A DNA stretch of 12,922 nt from an uncultured cyanobacterium. GTDB lineage: Bacteria > Cyanobacteriota > Cyanobacteriia > Cyanobacteriales > Chroococcidiopsidaceae. The notes beneath the pieces are model-generated. The model saw only the letters and a list, made by a program, of their open reading frames with translations, made no database searches and was not told where the DNA came from. This document shows, piece by piece, positions 5,508 to 11,825 of this stretch; the first letter of the stretch is position 1, and each line of letters begins with the position of its first letter. The DNA lies in contig CAMIFA010000149.1 in the NCBI GenBank assembly GCA_946221495.1, positions 1-12,922 on the forward strand, read 5' to 3'. The translations under genes and the position numbers were made by a program.

Positions 5508-8177
5508 TCAGAGTTGAGATTGTAGCAGTAGTTGATTGCGGTGGATATGTAGTAGCTGAAATTGTAATTGTGCTACTTGCTCTAACATAAAAATTACTTG
5601 CTCTGGTCGTAGTTGAGTACCGTCACTTTGACAGCTGCCGACATAGCGTAAAGAAGTTGAGGATGCTTGATTTCGGTGGTGTGTAACTTCCAACTCATAC
5701 AAGCGATCGCGCAAGTTCACCATCTGAGTTTTTCCAGATTTAGTTGTTTGCTGCCACCAAATAGTATCCAAATTTTTAATTGTCTCTACCCAGTTGAGCC
5801 ATTGAAGTAAAGGAATGTCCTGATCTGCGGCAACGGTAAGCAAATATTCAGCTTTTGCTAATAACTGCGTCGCCGCAGGTGTTTTTAAATCAACAGCAGT
5901 AATATTGTAAATTGGCAGATTGGACGGTAACTGACTGATTAACTGTTGCCGAAAAGCCTCAATCTCAACTTGTTGAGTCAACTCAAAATCCATAATTTCC
6001 CCACTGCTGGTAACTCCCAAAGACAACGCCAGAGCAATAGAAATGCGCGGACTGGGGTGATATCCGCCAGTAAAGGAAATTGGTAGTCCGGCTCGCCGCA
6101 CAGCGCGATCAAACAAGCGTAGTAAATCAAGATGGCTAATCAAAGCTAGATCACCAAGCTTGCCAAACCAAATTCGCAACCGTTGAGATTTAGTTGTATT
6201 AGGGACAAAATGCCCAGTAAATTGGGGAATAGGTAACGGCTCAATCACAACATTATGACCAAAGTCAGTGCCGCAAATACCACAATGAGAACAGCCGTCA
6301 AAAGAGCAGTCTGGAACTGTTGCCGCATCTATTGCTCTTTGTAAATCAGCTTTCAGCCATTGTTTATCAATTCCCGTATCTATATGATCCCAAGGTAAAG
6401 GGGCATCAAGTGAGTAGCTAGTAGTTATTTCTCCCCCAGCTTCCCCAGCTCCCCCAGCTTGAATTAAGTTCCACTCACCGTTTTCGACTTGACGGTATTT
6501 CCAGGTGAGATTGGATTGAGCGATCGCGCTTTCCCAAGCTTTATAAGCTCGATCTAAATTGTCAAACCAGGCATCCATGCCTGCACCTAATTTCCAAGCA
6601 CGTTCAATTACAGCAGCAAGTCGGCGATCGCCTCGTCCTACGAAATCTTCCATTGCTGAAATTCGCACATCCGTAAAATTTGCTTTTACATTTCTCCGGG
6701 AGCGGAATTCTCGCTTTAGTAATGCTTGCTTGCGCTCAAATTCAGTTGTTGAAACTGAATGCCACTGAAACGGCGTATGTGGCTTTGGCGTAAAGTTAGA
6801 AATTGTCAGATTAAAACTAATTCGCTTTCTATTGTTGGCGCGGCATTCTCTTTGTAACCAGGTGACTGTTTCTGCAATGCCTAACACATCAGCGTCTGTT
6901 TCCCCTGGTAAACCAATCATAAAGTAAAGTTTAACTTTATCCCAGCCTTGCTCAAAGGCAGTTTTTACACCTCGCAAAAGTTCTTCATTTGTTAATCCCT
7001 TATTAATAATGTCCCGCATTCGCTGAGTTCCAGCTTCTGGAGCAAAGGTAAGTCCTGCCTGCCTTGTACCTCCTAAAATGTTGGCAATATTTTCATCAAA
7101 CCGATCTACCCTTTGACTAGGCAGAGAAAGGGAAATATTTTCATCTCTAAGGCGGTTTTTAATTTCCATGCCTACGGCTGGTAGAGATAGATAATCAGAA
7201 CAGCTGAGGGATAGTAAGGAAAACTCATTGTATCCAGTTGTTCGCATTCCCTGCTCAATCGCTTCTAATACCTGAATTGGTTCTACATCCCGCGCTGGTC
7301 GAGTTAACATTCCTGGCTGACAAAAGCGACAGCCGCGCGTACAGCCGCGTCGGATTTCCACTTTCAGGCGATCGTGTACTGTTTCTATATACGGTACTAG
7401 CCCAATAGAATAAGCGGGTATCGGAGTAGCTACCCGCCTTAATATCTGTTCTGGTACAGCTGGATTATTTGGATGTACAGAACCATCTGCTGCCATGTCA
7501 TAAAATTGAGGCACATAAACGCCTGGTATCTGCGCTAAATCTAGTAATAACTGTTCTCTAGTTAAGCCAGATAATTTACCTTCTTCTAATACCAAGCCAA
7601 TTTCTGGTAATAGTTCCTCGCCATCTCCCAAAGCAATAAAGTCAAAAAAATCTGCATAAGGTTCAGGGTTAGATGTCGCCGTCTGTCCCCCCGCAAAAAT
7701 CAACGGGTAAGCTTGGCTAAATTCTTCATTCTCCCCTTGTCCCCTTGTCTCCTTGTCTCCTTGTCTCCCTGCCCGTTCTCTCCACGTCAAGGGAATACCT
7801 GCCAAATCCAACATTTCTAGAATGTTAGTTGCTCCCAGTTCGTAGCTGAGGCTGAAGCCCAAAATATCAAATTCTGTTAGCGATCGCTTTGACTCTACGG
7901 CAAATAAAGGCGTTTGAGTTGCTCTGAGCTTTGCTGCTAAGTCTGTTCCTGGAAGATAGGCGCGATCGCATAACTGACGCGGCTGGGCATTCAATATGTT
8001 GTAGAGAATAATATGCCCTAAGTTTGATGCACCTACTTCATACACTTCTGGGTAAGTTAGCACCCAGCGCACATTTGCCGCACCCCAATCTTTATGTACT
8101 GCCCCTAACTCGTTTCCTAGATAACGAGCTGGTCGGAGGATGTCGGCTGTTAATAATTTTTCAACAGCAAGTACCAT
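5508..8177 (-). CDS. Radical SAM protein (TIGR03960 type) fused to a DUF2344 / TIGR03936 domain
   Basis: An 889-residue cytoplasmic protein. Residues about 1-260 form a B12-binding-like N-terminal region (TYPEVYEVGASNLGH at 41-55, PLIFAGGQTATSNPEPY at 158-174). The radical SAM core follows, with the Fe-S motif C279-x3-C283-x2-C286 (RRGCTRGCRFC) and conserved EAGTQRMRDIINKG at 381-394. A second cysteine cluster, C624, C629, C632, C635, could hold another metal site. The last roughly 220 residues match DUF2344 (LGDLALISHLDLLRLFDRAVRRAGLPISFTGGYHPSPRIS from 674). In many bacteria these are two adjacent genes beside an RNase E/G gene; here they are fused, and rne lies next downstream. The reaction is unknown; RNA or ribosome modification is a guess from context. 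Two stretches are repeat-encoded and look like insertions: residues 136-149 and 573-583. The start fits the conserved N-terminus but has only a weak ribosome site. Confidence 0.93.
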   Translation of the reverse strand: MVLAVEKLLTADILRPARYLGNELGAVHKDWGAANVRWVLTYPEVYEVGASNLGHIILYNILNAQPRQLCDRAYLPGTDLAAKLRATQTPLFAVESKRSLTEFDILGFSLSYELGATNILEMLDLAGIPLTWRERAGRQGDKETRGQGENEEFSQAYPLIFAGGQTATSNPEPYADFFDFIALGDGEELLPEIGLVLEEGKLSGLTREQLLLDLAQIPGVYVPQFYDMAADGSVHPNNPAVPEQILRRVATPIPAYSIGLVPYIETVHDRLKVEIRRGCTRGCRFCQPGMLTRPARDVEPIQVLEAIEQGMRTTGYNEFSLLSLSCSDYLSLPAVGMEIKNRLRDENISLSLPSQRVDRFDENIANILGGTRQAGLTFAPEAGTQRMRDIINKGLTNEELLRGVKTAFEQGWDKVKLYFMIGLPGETDADVLGIAETVTWLQRECRANNRKRISFNLTISNFTPKPHTPFQWHSVSTTEFERKQALLKREFRSRRNVKANFTDVRISAMEDFVGRGDRRLAAVIERAWKLGAGMDAWFDNLDRAYKAWESAIAQSNLTWKYRQVENGEWNLIQAGGAGEAGGEITTSYSLDAPLPWDHIDTGIDKQWLKADLQRAIDAATVPDCSFDGCSHCGICGTDFGHNVVIEPLPIPQFTGHFVPNTTKSQRLRIWFGKLGDLALISHLDLLRLFDRAVRRAGLPISFTGGYHPSPRISIALALSLGVTSSGEIMDFELTQQVEIEAFRQQLISQLPSNLPIYNITAVDLKTPAATQLLAKAEYLLTVAADQDIPLLQWLNWVETIKNLDTIWWQQTTKSGKTQMVNLRDRLYELEVTHHRNQASSTSLRYVGSCQSDGTQLRPEQVIFMLEQVAQLQFQLLHIHRNQLLLQSQL
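6431..6460. repeat. TCCCCCAGCT-type short repeat inside the radical SAM gene
   Basis: Three imperfect units (TCCCCCAGCT, TCCCCAGC, TCCCCCAGCT) make up a C-rich stretch encoding AGGAGEAGG on the minus strand, residues about 573-583. The motif resembles C-rich repeats common in cyanobacterial spacers. It lies between the radical SAM core and the second cysteine cluster, probably in a surface linker. Confidence 0.6.
7732..7771. repeat. Five-copy octamer tandem repeat inside the radical SAM gene
   Basis: Five 8-base units: TCCCCTTG twice, TCTCCTTG twice, TCTCCCTG once. Read on the minus strand it encodes the polar stretch GRQGDKETRGQGE (about 136-149), inserted between the conserved LAGIPLTWRER and PLIFAGGQTATSNPEPY blocks. 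The unit is not a multiple of three, so gain or loss of one or two units would shift the frame, while three would keep it. Confidence 0.85.
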
Positions 8178-8259
8178 GATAATTTCTGCTATGCATACTT
8201 AACATTAGCATTCTTATCATCAATGGCAGTTGAAACTTTTAAGAAATTTAGGATCAGCT

Positions 8260-8307
8260 AGTCACAGTTTGTGACTTCAAGCAGCTTATAAATAGATAAT
8301 GCTTGAA
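8260..8307 (-). terminator. Two hairpins just after the STAS gene, possible terminator
   Basis: TTCAAGCA/TGCTTGAA (8276-8283 and 8300-8307, 8-bp stem, 16-base loop) begins one base beyond the STAS stop codon. It abuts a second stem, AGTCACA/TGTGACT (8260-8266 and 8270-8276, 3-base loop). Neither is followed by a T-run on the minus strand, so this is not a textbook intrinsic terminator. It may be a 3' end-protecting structure or a site controlling the radical SAM gene, whose start lies 83 bases further on. Confidence 0.4.
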
Positions 8308-8308
8308 C

Positions 8309-8644
8309 CTAAGCGATCGCTGCCTCAAATGCAGCAAGATTCTCAAAAATTTCAAACACTTGATCGAGTTGGGTAAGTTCAAAGATAATTTTAATTGAGG
8401 CAGGAACTGAGCAAAGCCCAAACCGCCGCTCTAGCGGTTGTGCAAGCCTTAGACCATAAACCAATGCCATAAGACCAGCGCTGTCTAAAGATTCTACTTG
8501 CTCAAGGTCTACCAAGATACTAGTGTGTTGTTCTTGAGTAACCGTTGTTTTCATTTTGTGTTGAAATTCAAAGGCATTTGCAGCATTGCAAGCACCTTGG
8601 AGGTGAATTACTGTAACTTCTGGAGAGGCAATAATTGTTGTCAT
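8309..8644 (-). CDS. STAS-domain protein, anti-sigma-factor-antagonist type
   Basis: A 111-residue protein that is one STAS domain (SpoIIAA-like), the usual length for a stand-alone member. The key segment is LVDLEQVESLDSAGLMALVYG at 44-64: D54-S55 corresponds to the Asp-Ser pair of SpoIIAA, where the serine is phosphorylated by the partner kinase and so switches binding off. S52 is nearby. Stand-alone STAS proteins act in partner-switching circuits with an HPK/RsbW-type kinase and a PP2C phosphatase, but no such partner is encoded in the window, so the output is unknown. It is monocistronic in appearance, with 131 bp before the radical SAM gene on the same strand. No Shine-Dalgarno sequence precedes the ATG. 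The last codons overlap a HIP1 site (8313). Confidence 0.88.
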   Translation of the reverse strand: MTTIIASPEVTVIHLQGACNAANAFEFQHKMKTTVTQEQHTSILVDLEQVESLDSAGLMALVYGLRLAQPLERRFGLCSVPASIKIIFELTQLDQVFEIFENLAAFEAAIA

Positions 8645-8700
8645 TATTTTATTTGTATTGTGTTGTTGATACTGATATTTTGGTTGCTTTAGAAAAGCGC

Positions 8701-8725
8701 AATATTCAACAAAGAGTTGAATATT
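8701..8725. promoter_or_regulatory. Perfect 10-bp inverted repeat upstream of the STAS gene
   Basis: AATATTCAAC and GTTGAATATT are exact reverse complements separated by 5 bases, 57-81 bases upstream of the STAS ATG. It may be a dimeric regulator's operator or a stem in the STAS leader. Short T-runs follow on both strands, so a weak bidirectional terminator is also possible. Confidence 0.5.
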
Positions 8726-9132
8726 AAGTTTTACTACTCCGTAACTTATCAGTAAATTCTAGAAAATAAAAGTATATTGCTATACTAAAGTTATTATTTT
8801 AGGAAAATGAATAGTAGAAATAAGTTATTTTATTTAAATAGATTTATTGTCATCAAAATGTCTATTTAGTATTAAGCATTATTCATAATCCTTTATTGAA
8901 ATACTTTCATTACTCTTCTATTTAAACTCAAAATGTATCCTGTTCTATTTCTACAAAAATCTTTTAATACCTATAAATAGCTACTCTTATTCTATACTTT
9001 ACTTAAAAAACATCTGTCATTAGGTAGAAAATTATTCCCTACTTTCTTTGATGATTAACGTCCTTGTGATTGGTATCACTTTGAATGTTTGACTTAGCTC
9101 ACGTTTTTACTTAAGTTTCAATATAAAATATT

Positions 9133-9138
9133 TATAAT
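9133..9138 (+). promoter_or_regulatory. Candidate -10 element of the 64-residue gene
   Basis: A consensus TATAAT lies 19 bases before the ATG. The best -35 at normal spacing is poor (TTAAGT at 9111), and TTGACT at 9089 is too far away. If used, the leader would be only about 12 bases long. Confidence 0.35.
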
Positions 9139-9157
9139 AAATTCTTTTATATCTGGC

Positions 9158-9352
9158 ATGAAAACTAATTACGCTATTCGTCAACTTGTAGAAAAAGCTT
9201 TACATATCAAACAGCTAACTCCTGATATTGAAAATGCGATCAATACAGAGCTAACGCAACTCGGCTACGTTTCCGATGTTGATTATGAGGCATTAGAATT
9301 ATTAATGACAGAGATGGATGCGGGTAGGATTAAGTTAGTATCTTCTATTTGA
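9158..9352 (+). CDS. Small 64-residue protein of unknown function
   Basis: A short soluble protein, probably mostly helical. It has an N-terminal amphipathic stretch YAIRQLVEKALHIKQLTPDIENAINTELTQLG (5-36), then YVSDVDYEALELLMTEMDAGRIKLVSS. It has no cysteines, signal peptide or membrane segment, and is acidic in its second half. The even hydrophobic spacing, the Asp/Glu-rich DYEALELLMTEMDAG part and the sensible amino-acid use suggest a real gene rather than a chance frame. The pattern resembles small conserved cyanobacterial hypothetical proteins, but I cannot name a family. It stands alone, 286 bp before the aminotransferase gene, with a TATAAT upstream and no Shine-Dalgarno sequence. Confidence 0.7.
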   Translation: MKTNYAIRQLVEKALHIKQLTPDIENAINTELTQLGYVSDVDYEALELLMTEMDAGRIKLVSSI

Positions 9353-9530
9353 AGCAGCAGGTTTTAATTTTTCAGTTTAGTTAATCGTCAATAAAAATAT
9401 TAATTCAATAAAAACTACCCAGATCTGGAAGTTGGACGTACCTGCAACACAATATTATGTATATAGTAAAACTCTAACCTTTGATATATATACAATTATA
9501 CTTTTTAAGTAATTTTTATGCCTAACTAAC

Positions 9531-9555
9531 TTGCAACTTAGTTGAAATTGCAACT
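9531..9555. promoter_or_regulatory. TTGCAACT direct repeat with a nested inverted repeat
   Basis: TTGCAACT occurs at 9531-9538 and again at 9548-9555 (17-base step), and CAACT/AGTTG (9534-9544) forms an inverted repeat around one base. It lies about 85-110 bases before the aminotransferase start, where an operator could sit. The rest of the 286-bp spacer (9353-9638) shows nothing clear. Confidence 0.3.
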
Positions 9556-9638
9556 GTAATGACCTGTTTGGGTGACTAGCTTGGCGGTAAACTATGCTAA
9601 TGTGCTTCCACTTTTACACGAGACTGTGCTAAATCGCC

Positions 9639-10808
9639 ATGCAGTTTGCTAAACGCTTAGAGAAAATTCCTCCTTATCTATTTGCCGAAATTGACCGTAA
9701 ACGAGATGAAATGGTCGCTCAGGGGGTTGACATTATTAATATGGGCGTAGGAGATCCAGATCGACCTACTCCTGGTCATATCGTCCAGGCAATGCATGAG
9801 GCGGTTGACGATCCTGCAACCCATAACTATCCACCATATCAAGGCACAAAAGATTTTCGTGGATCAGCAGCCCAATGGATGGAACGTCGGTTTGGAGTAA
9901 CAGGCTTAAATCCAAATACTGAAGTAGTTTCTTCTATCGGCTCAAAAGAAGCAATTCACAACACATTTCTAGCTTTTGTGGAACCAGGGGATTACACTTT
10001 AATTCCCGACCCTGGTTATCCGGTATATCGTACCTCCACTATTTTTGCTGGTGGGGAGTCTTATGCTATGCCGTTATTGCCAGAACAAAACTTTTTGCCT
10101 GATCTAGAGGCGATTCCAGAAGAAGTTGCTCGTAAAGCTAAGTTGTTGTGGATTAACTACCCAAATAATCCTACTGGAGCTTTGGCGACACTGGAATTTT
10201 TTGAGGAATTGGTGGCTTACTGTCAGCAGTACGATATTTTGCTTTGCCATGACCATGCTTACTCGGAAATGGCTTATGACGGTTACAAGCCGCCAAGTGT
10301 GCTACAAGTTCCTGGTGCAAAGGATGTGGCAATTGAGTTTCATAGTTTGTCTAAGTCCTACAACATGACCGGCTGGCGGGTTGGTTTTGTGGTTGGATCT
10401 AGTCATGGAATCAAGGGATTAGGTCAGGTAAAGACGAATCTAGATTCTGGGGTATTCAAGGCAATTCAACGAGCTGCGATCGCTGCTTATTCAACAAGTG
10501 AAGCAGAACTCCAAGCAGTGATGTCTGTTTACCAAAACCGCCGCGACATTATTGTTAAAGGGCTGCAATCTTTAGGTTGGCCTATTGAGGCTCCTAAAGC
10601 AACACTATATGTTTGGGCGCGTGTCCCCCAAGGTTATTCGTCGGCTGAATTTGTGACTTTGTTACTAGACAAGTGCGGCATTATTGTTCCTCCTGGTAAT
10701 GGTTATGGTGCAGCAGGAGAAGGTTTCTTCCGAATTGCCCTAACGGTAGCTGACGAACGGATGCACGAAGCTATTGAGCGCATGAAGGATGCTGGTATTC
10801 GTTACTAA
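9639..10808 (+). CDS. dapL: LL-diaminopimelate aminotransferase-type PLP enzyme
   Basis: A class I/II fold-type I aminotransferase of 389 residues. The PLP lysine is K239 in SLSKSYNMTGWRVG; other cofactor contacts are N177 (YPNNPTG), D205 and Y208 (CHDHAYSE) and R247; R365 (FFRIALT) is the usual substrate-carboxylate arginine. The N-terminus (RLEKIPPYLFAEIDRKRDEM) and GVGDPDRPTP (37-45) fit the shorter DapL2-like group. DapL converts tetrahydrodipicolinate and glutamate to LL-diaminopimelate and 2-oxoglutarate in one step, the route used by cyanobacteria and plants for lysine and peptidoglycan. Members of this group are sometimes annotated simply as aspartate aminotransferase, and many cyanobacteria also carry a longer DapL1, so the exact substrate is less sure than the fold. 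There is no clear ribosome site. It is convergent with the next gene across 63 bp. Confidence 0.82.
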   Translation: MQFAKRLEKIPPYLFAEIDRKRDEMVAQGVDIINMGVGDPDRPTPGHIVQAMHEAVDDPATHNYPPYQGTKDFRGSAAQWMERRFGVTGLNPNTEVVSSIGSKEAIHNTFLAFVEPGDYTLIPDPGYPVYRTSTIFAGGESYAMPLLPEQNFLPDLEAIPEEVARKAKLLWINYPNNPTGALATLEFFEELVAYCQQYDILLCHDHAYSEMAYDGYKPPSVLQVPGAKDVAIEFHSLSKSYNMTGWRVGFVVGSSHGIKGLGQVKTNLDSGVFKAIQRAAIAAYSTSEAELQAVMSVYQNRRDIIVKGLQSLGWPIEAPKATLYVWARVPQGYSSAEFVTLLLDKCGIIVPPGNGYGAAGEGFFRIALTVADERMHEAIERMKDAGIRY

Positions 10809-10809
10809 G

Positions 10810-10844
10810 TAGGGACTAGCGACTGGGGATTAGGGGCTAAGGAA
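10810..10844. repeat. Short heptamer array between convergent genes
   Basis: Five 7-base units in register (TAGGGAC, TAGCGAC, TGGGGAT, TAGGGGC, TAAGGAA) start two bases after the aminotransferase stop. They belong to the same degenerate family as those at 11348 and, inverted, 5386. The array fills more than half of the 63-bp convergent spacer. Confidence 0.6.
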
Positions 10845-10871
10845 ACACTGAATTGATAATTCTCTTGTCCC

Positions 10872-11225
10872 TCACCCTTGCTGGTGGGCTTGCCAGACTT
10901 TGGAGATAAATTGATTTAGTTGCTTTAGGGCAACTGGATCGCTGTCTAGTTGTGGTGCTGATGCCAGTTGAGCAATTAACCCAATTACTTCTGTATCAAG
11001 AGCAGGGCGGAATAAATTTAGTGACCATACCACGTCAGCCGTTGAGCGGAGATCGTAGATCAACGACTTATAGCGATCGCTAGAGGAATACTCTGCTAGT
11101 AACAAAGGACGCACCCAACACACAGTACGGGAATGCACAACTTGAATAACTTCGGCGTACAGATAGCTGCTCTCATGCTCTAGACACACTATTTGTCGTG
11201 GCTGAAAGTTATAAATAAAATCCAT
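10872..11225 (-). CDS. Conserved-looking hypothetical protein, 117 residues
   Basis: I do not recognise a named family. The N-terminal half (FQPRQIVCLEHESSYLYAEVIQVVHSRTVCWVRPLLL, about 7-43) reads as alternating strands, compatible with a small beta-barrel. The middle carries YKSLIYDLRSTADVVWSLNLFRPALDTEV, and the C-terminus is helical. There is no signal peptide, membrane segment or catalytic motif. Codon use and a HIP1 site (11073) match the neighbours. It faces the aminotransferase gene and is divergent from clpS (302 bp). An unusual stem-forming leader ends three bases before the ATG, and no free Shine-Dalgarno sequence is visible: the best candidate, AGAG, is buried in that stem. Heptamer repeats lie on both sides of the gene. 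Confidence 0.75.
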   Translation of the reverse strand: MDFIYNFQPRQIVCLEHESSYLYAEVIQVVHSRTVCWVRPLLLAEYSSSDRYKSLIYDLRSTADVVWSLNLFRPALDTEVIGLIAQLASAPQLDSDPVALKQLNQFISKVWQAHQQG

Positions 11226-11228
11226 TGG

Positions 11229-11285
11229 TATCGACTCTAAGTAGCAACAAGTGGGTGTTGCTGCTTCTTTATTTTAGAATCGATA
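11229..11285 (-). promoter_or_regulatory. Nested stem-loop in the leader of the 117-residue gene
   Basis: On the minus-strand transcript, TATCGATTCTAA (11285-11274) pairs with TTAGAGTCGATA (11240-11229) over 12 positions, one being a G-U wobble. Inside, AGCAACA/TGTTGCT (11262-11256 and 11249-11243) forms a 7-bp hairpin with a 6-base loop. The outer stem ends three bases before the ATG and covers the only Shine-Dalgarno-like bases. Because the one imperfect position is G-U on the minus strand but C-A on the plus strand, the structure fits an RNA of this gene. It may control translation, or serve as an operator in DNA. Confidence 0.5.
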
Positions 11286-11347
11286 TCGCCACTAATTCAA
11301 AGTATCTAGCAGTTTTTCCTACTCCATTAACCTTGTTGGAGTTTAAC

Positions 11348-11375
11348 TAATGACCAAGGACTAGGGACTAATGAC
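11348..11375. repeat. Four-unit heptamer array upstream of clpS
   Basis: Units TAATGAC, CAAGGAC, TAGGGAC, TAATGAC are in perfect register within the 302-bp divergent spacer between the 117-residue gene and clpS. The spacer holds no gene; its other contents are the leader stem at 11229-11285, a candidate promoter and a hairpin before clpS. Confidence 0.65.
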
Positions 11376-11425
11376 TCTGCGAAGTAGTGTGATTTGTGAC
11401 GCACAGATTCTAAGGCGCGTCTATG

Positions 11426-11487
11426 TTCCAGAACTCAATTTCAGTGTTATACAATAGGTTAATAACTGTTAAGCACTCGCTAAACAG
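11426..11487 (+). promoter_or_regulatory. Candidate clpS promoter and leader hairpin
   Basis: TACAAT at 11450-11455 is a good -10; TTCCAG at 11426-11431 is a weak -35 at spacing 18. Transcription would start near 11462. Just after that, CTGTTAAGC (11466-11474) and GCTAAACAG (11479-11487) form a 9-base stem with one mismatch and a 4-base loop, about 40 bases before the clpS GTG. Confidence 0.35.
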
Positions 11488-11527
11488 GAATTTCAATTGT
11501 AGTTAGTAAAGAAAAGAGTGAAGAGCA

Positions 11528-11809
11528 GTGTCTGTCGAAACCCTTGAGAAGCGTTCAACGACCCGTAAGCTCGCACCTCGGTATCGCGTTTTGCTTCATA
11601 ATGATGATTACAACAGCATGGAGTACGTGGTGCAAGTATTAATGCAGACAGTATCGAGCATTACTCAGCCCCAAGCTGTCAGTATTATGATGGAAGCTCA
11701 TACAAATGGTATGGCTTTAGTTATTACTTGCGCTCAAGAACACGCTGAGTTTTACTGCGAGACTTTAAAAAATCACGGTTTAAGCAGTACGATTGAGCCT
11801 GATGAATAG
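11528..11809 (+). CDS. clpS: ClpS, ATP-dependent Clp protease adaptor
   Basis: The 93-residue adaptor that binds proteins with destabilising N-terminal residues and delivers them to the ClpC/ClpA chaperone for degradation by ClpP. The N-degron pocket is intact: N25-D26-D27 in LLHNDDYNSMEYV, gatekeeper M31, and H58 in MMEAHTNG, matching N34-D35-D36, M40 and H66 of E. coli. AQEHAEFYCETLKNHGL (69-85) is the conserved C-terminal half. Cyanobacteria often have two copies; the sequence resembles the ordinary ClpS1 form rather than ClpS2, by memory of the family. It starts with GTG at 11528; the first ATG in frame would remove the pocket. Only a weak purine-rich site (AAGAG) precedes it. The CPBP gene follows after 16 bp, so co-transcription is likely. 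Confidence 0.95.
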   Translation: MSVETLEKRSTTRKLAPRYRVLLHNDDYNSMEYVVQVLMQTVSSITQPQAVSIMMEAHTNGMALVITCAQEHAEFYCETLKNHGLSSTIEPDE

Positions 11810-11825
11810 TTAAAATTAAGCGCAA

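Larger units (their letters stand above)
8645..9157. other. AT-rich divergent spacer of about 510 bp
   Basis: This separates the minus-strand STAS gene from the plus-strand 64-residue gene. I find no credible coding frame or RNA gene. It contains a perfect 10-bp inverted repeat near the STAS start (8701-8725), a good -10 hexamer near the right end (9133), and otherwise long A/T runs without HIP1 sites, in contrast to the rest of the window. It probably holds two divergent promoters. Confidence 0.5.

Noticed and set aside
8260..8276. CRP-like site (GTCACA-N3-TGTGAC)
   Set aside because: The half-sites are in the wrong order and spacing for the TGTGA-N6-TCACA consensus, so it is treated as a hairpin.
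8498..8692. Plus-strand frame running from the STAS gene into its upstream region
   Set aside because: Opposite-strand shadow of the STAS domain; the hydrophobic tail comes from AT-rich spacer DNA.
8645..9157. Possible tRNA or other RNA gene in the long AT-rich spacer
   Set aside because: No cloverleaf, T-loop consensus or GC-rich stem set was found on either strand.
10126..10368. Second plus-strand frame within the aminotransferase gene
   Set aside because: Out-of-frame shadow over the PLP-binding region of the aminotransferase.
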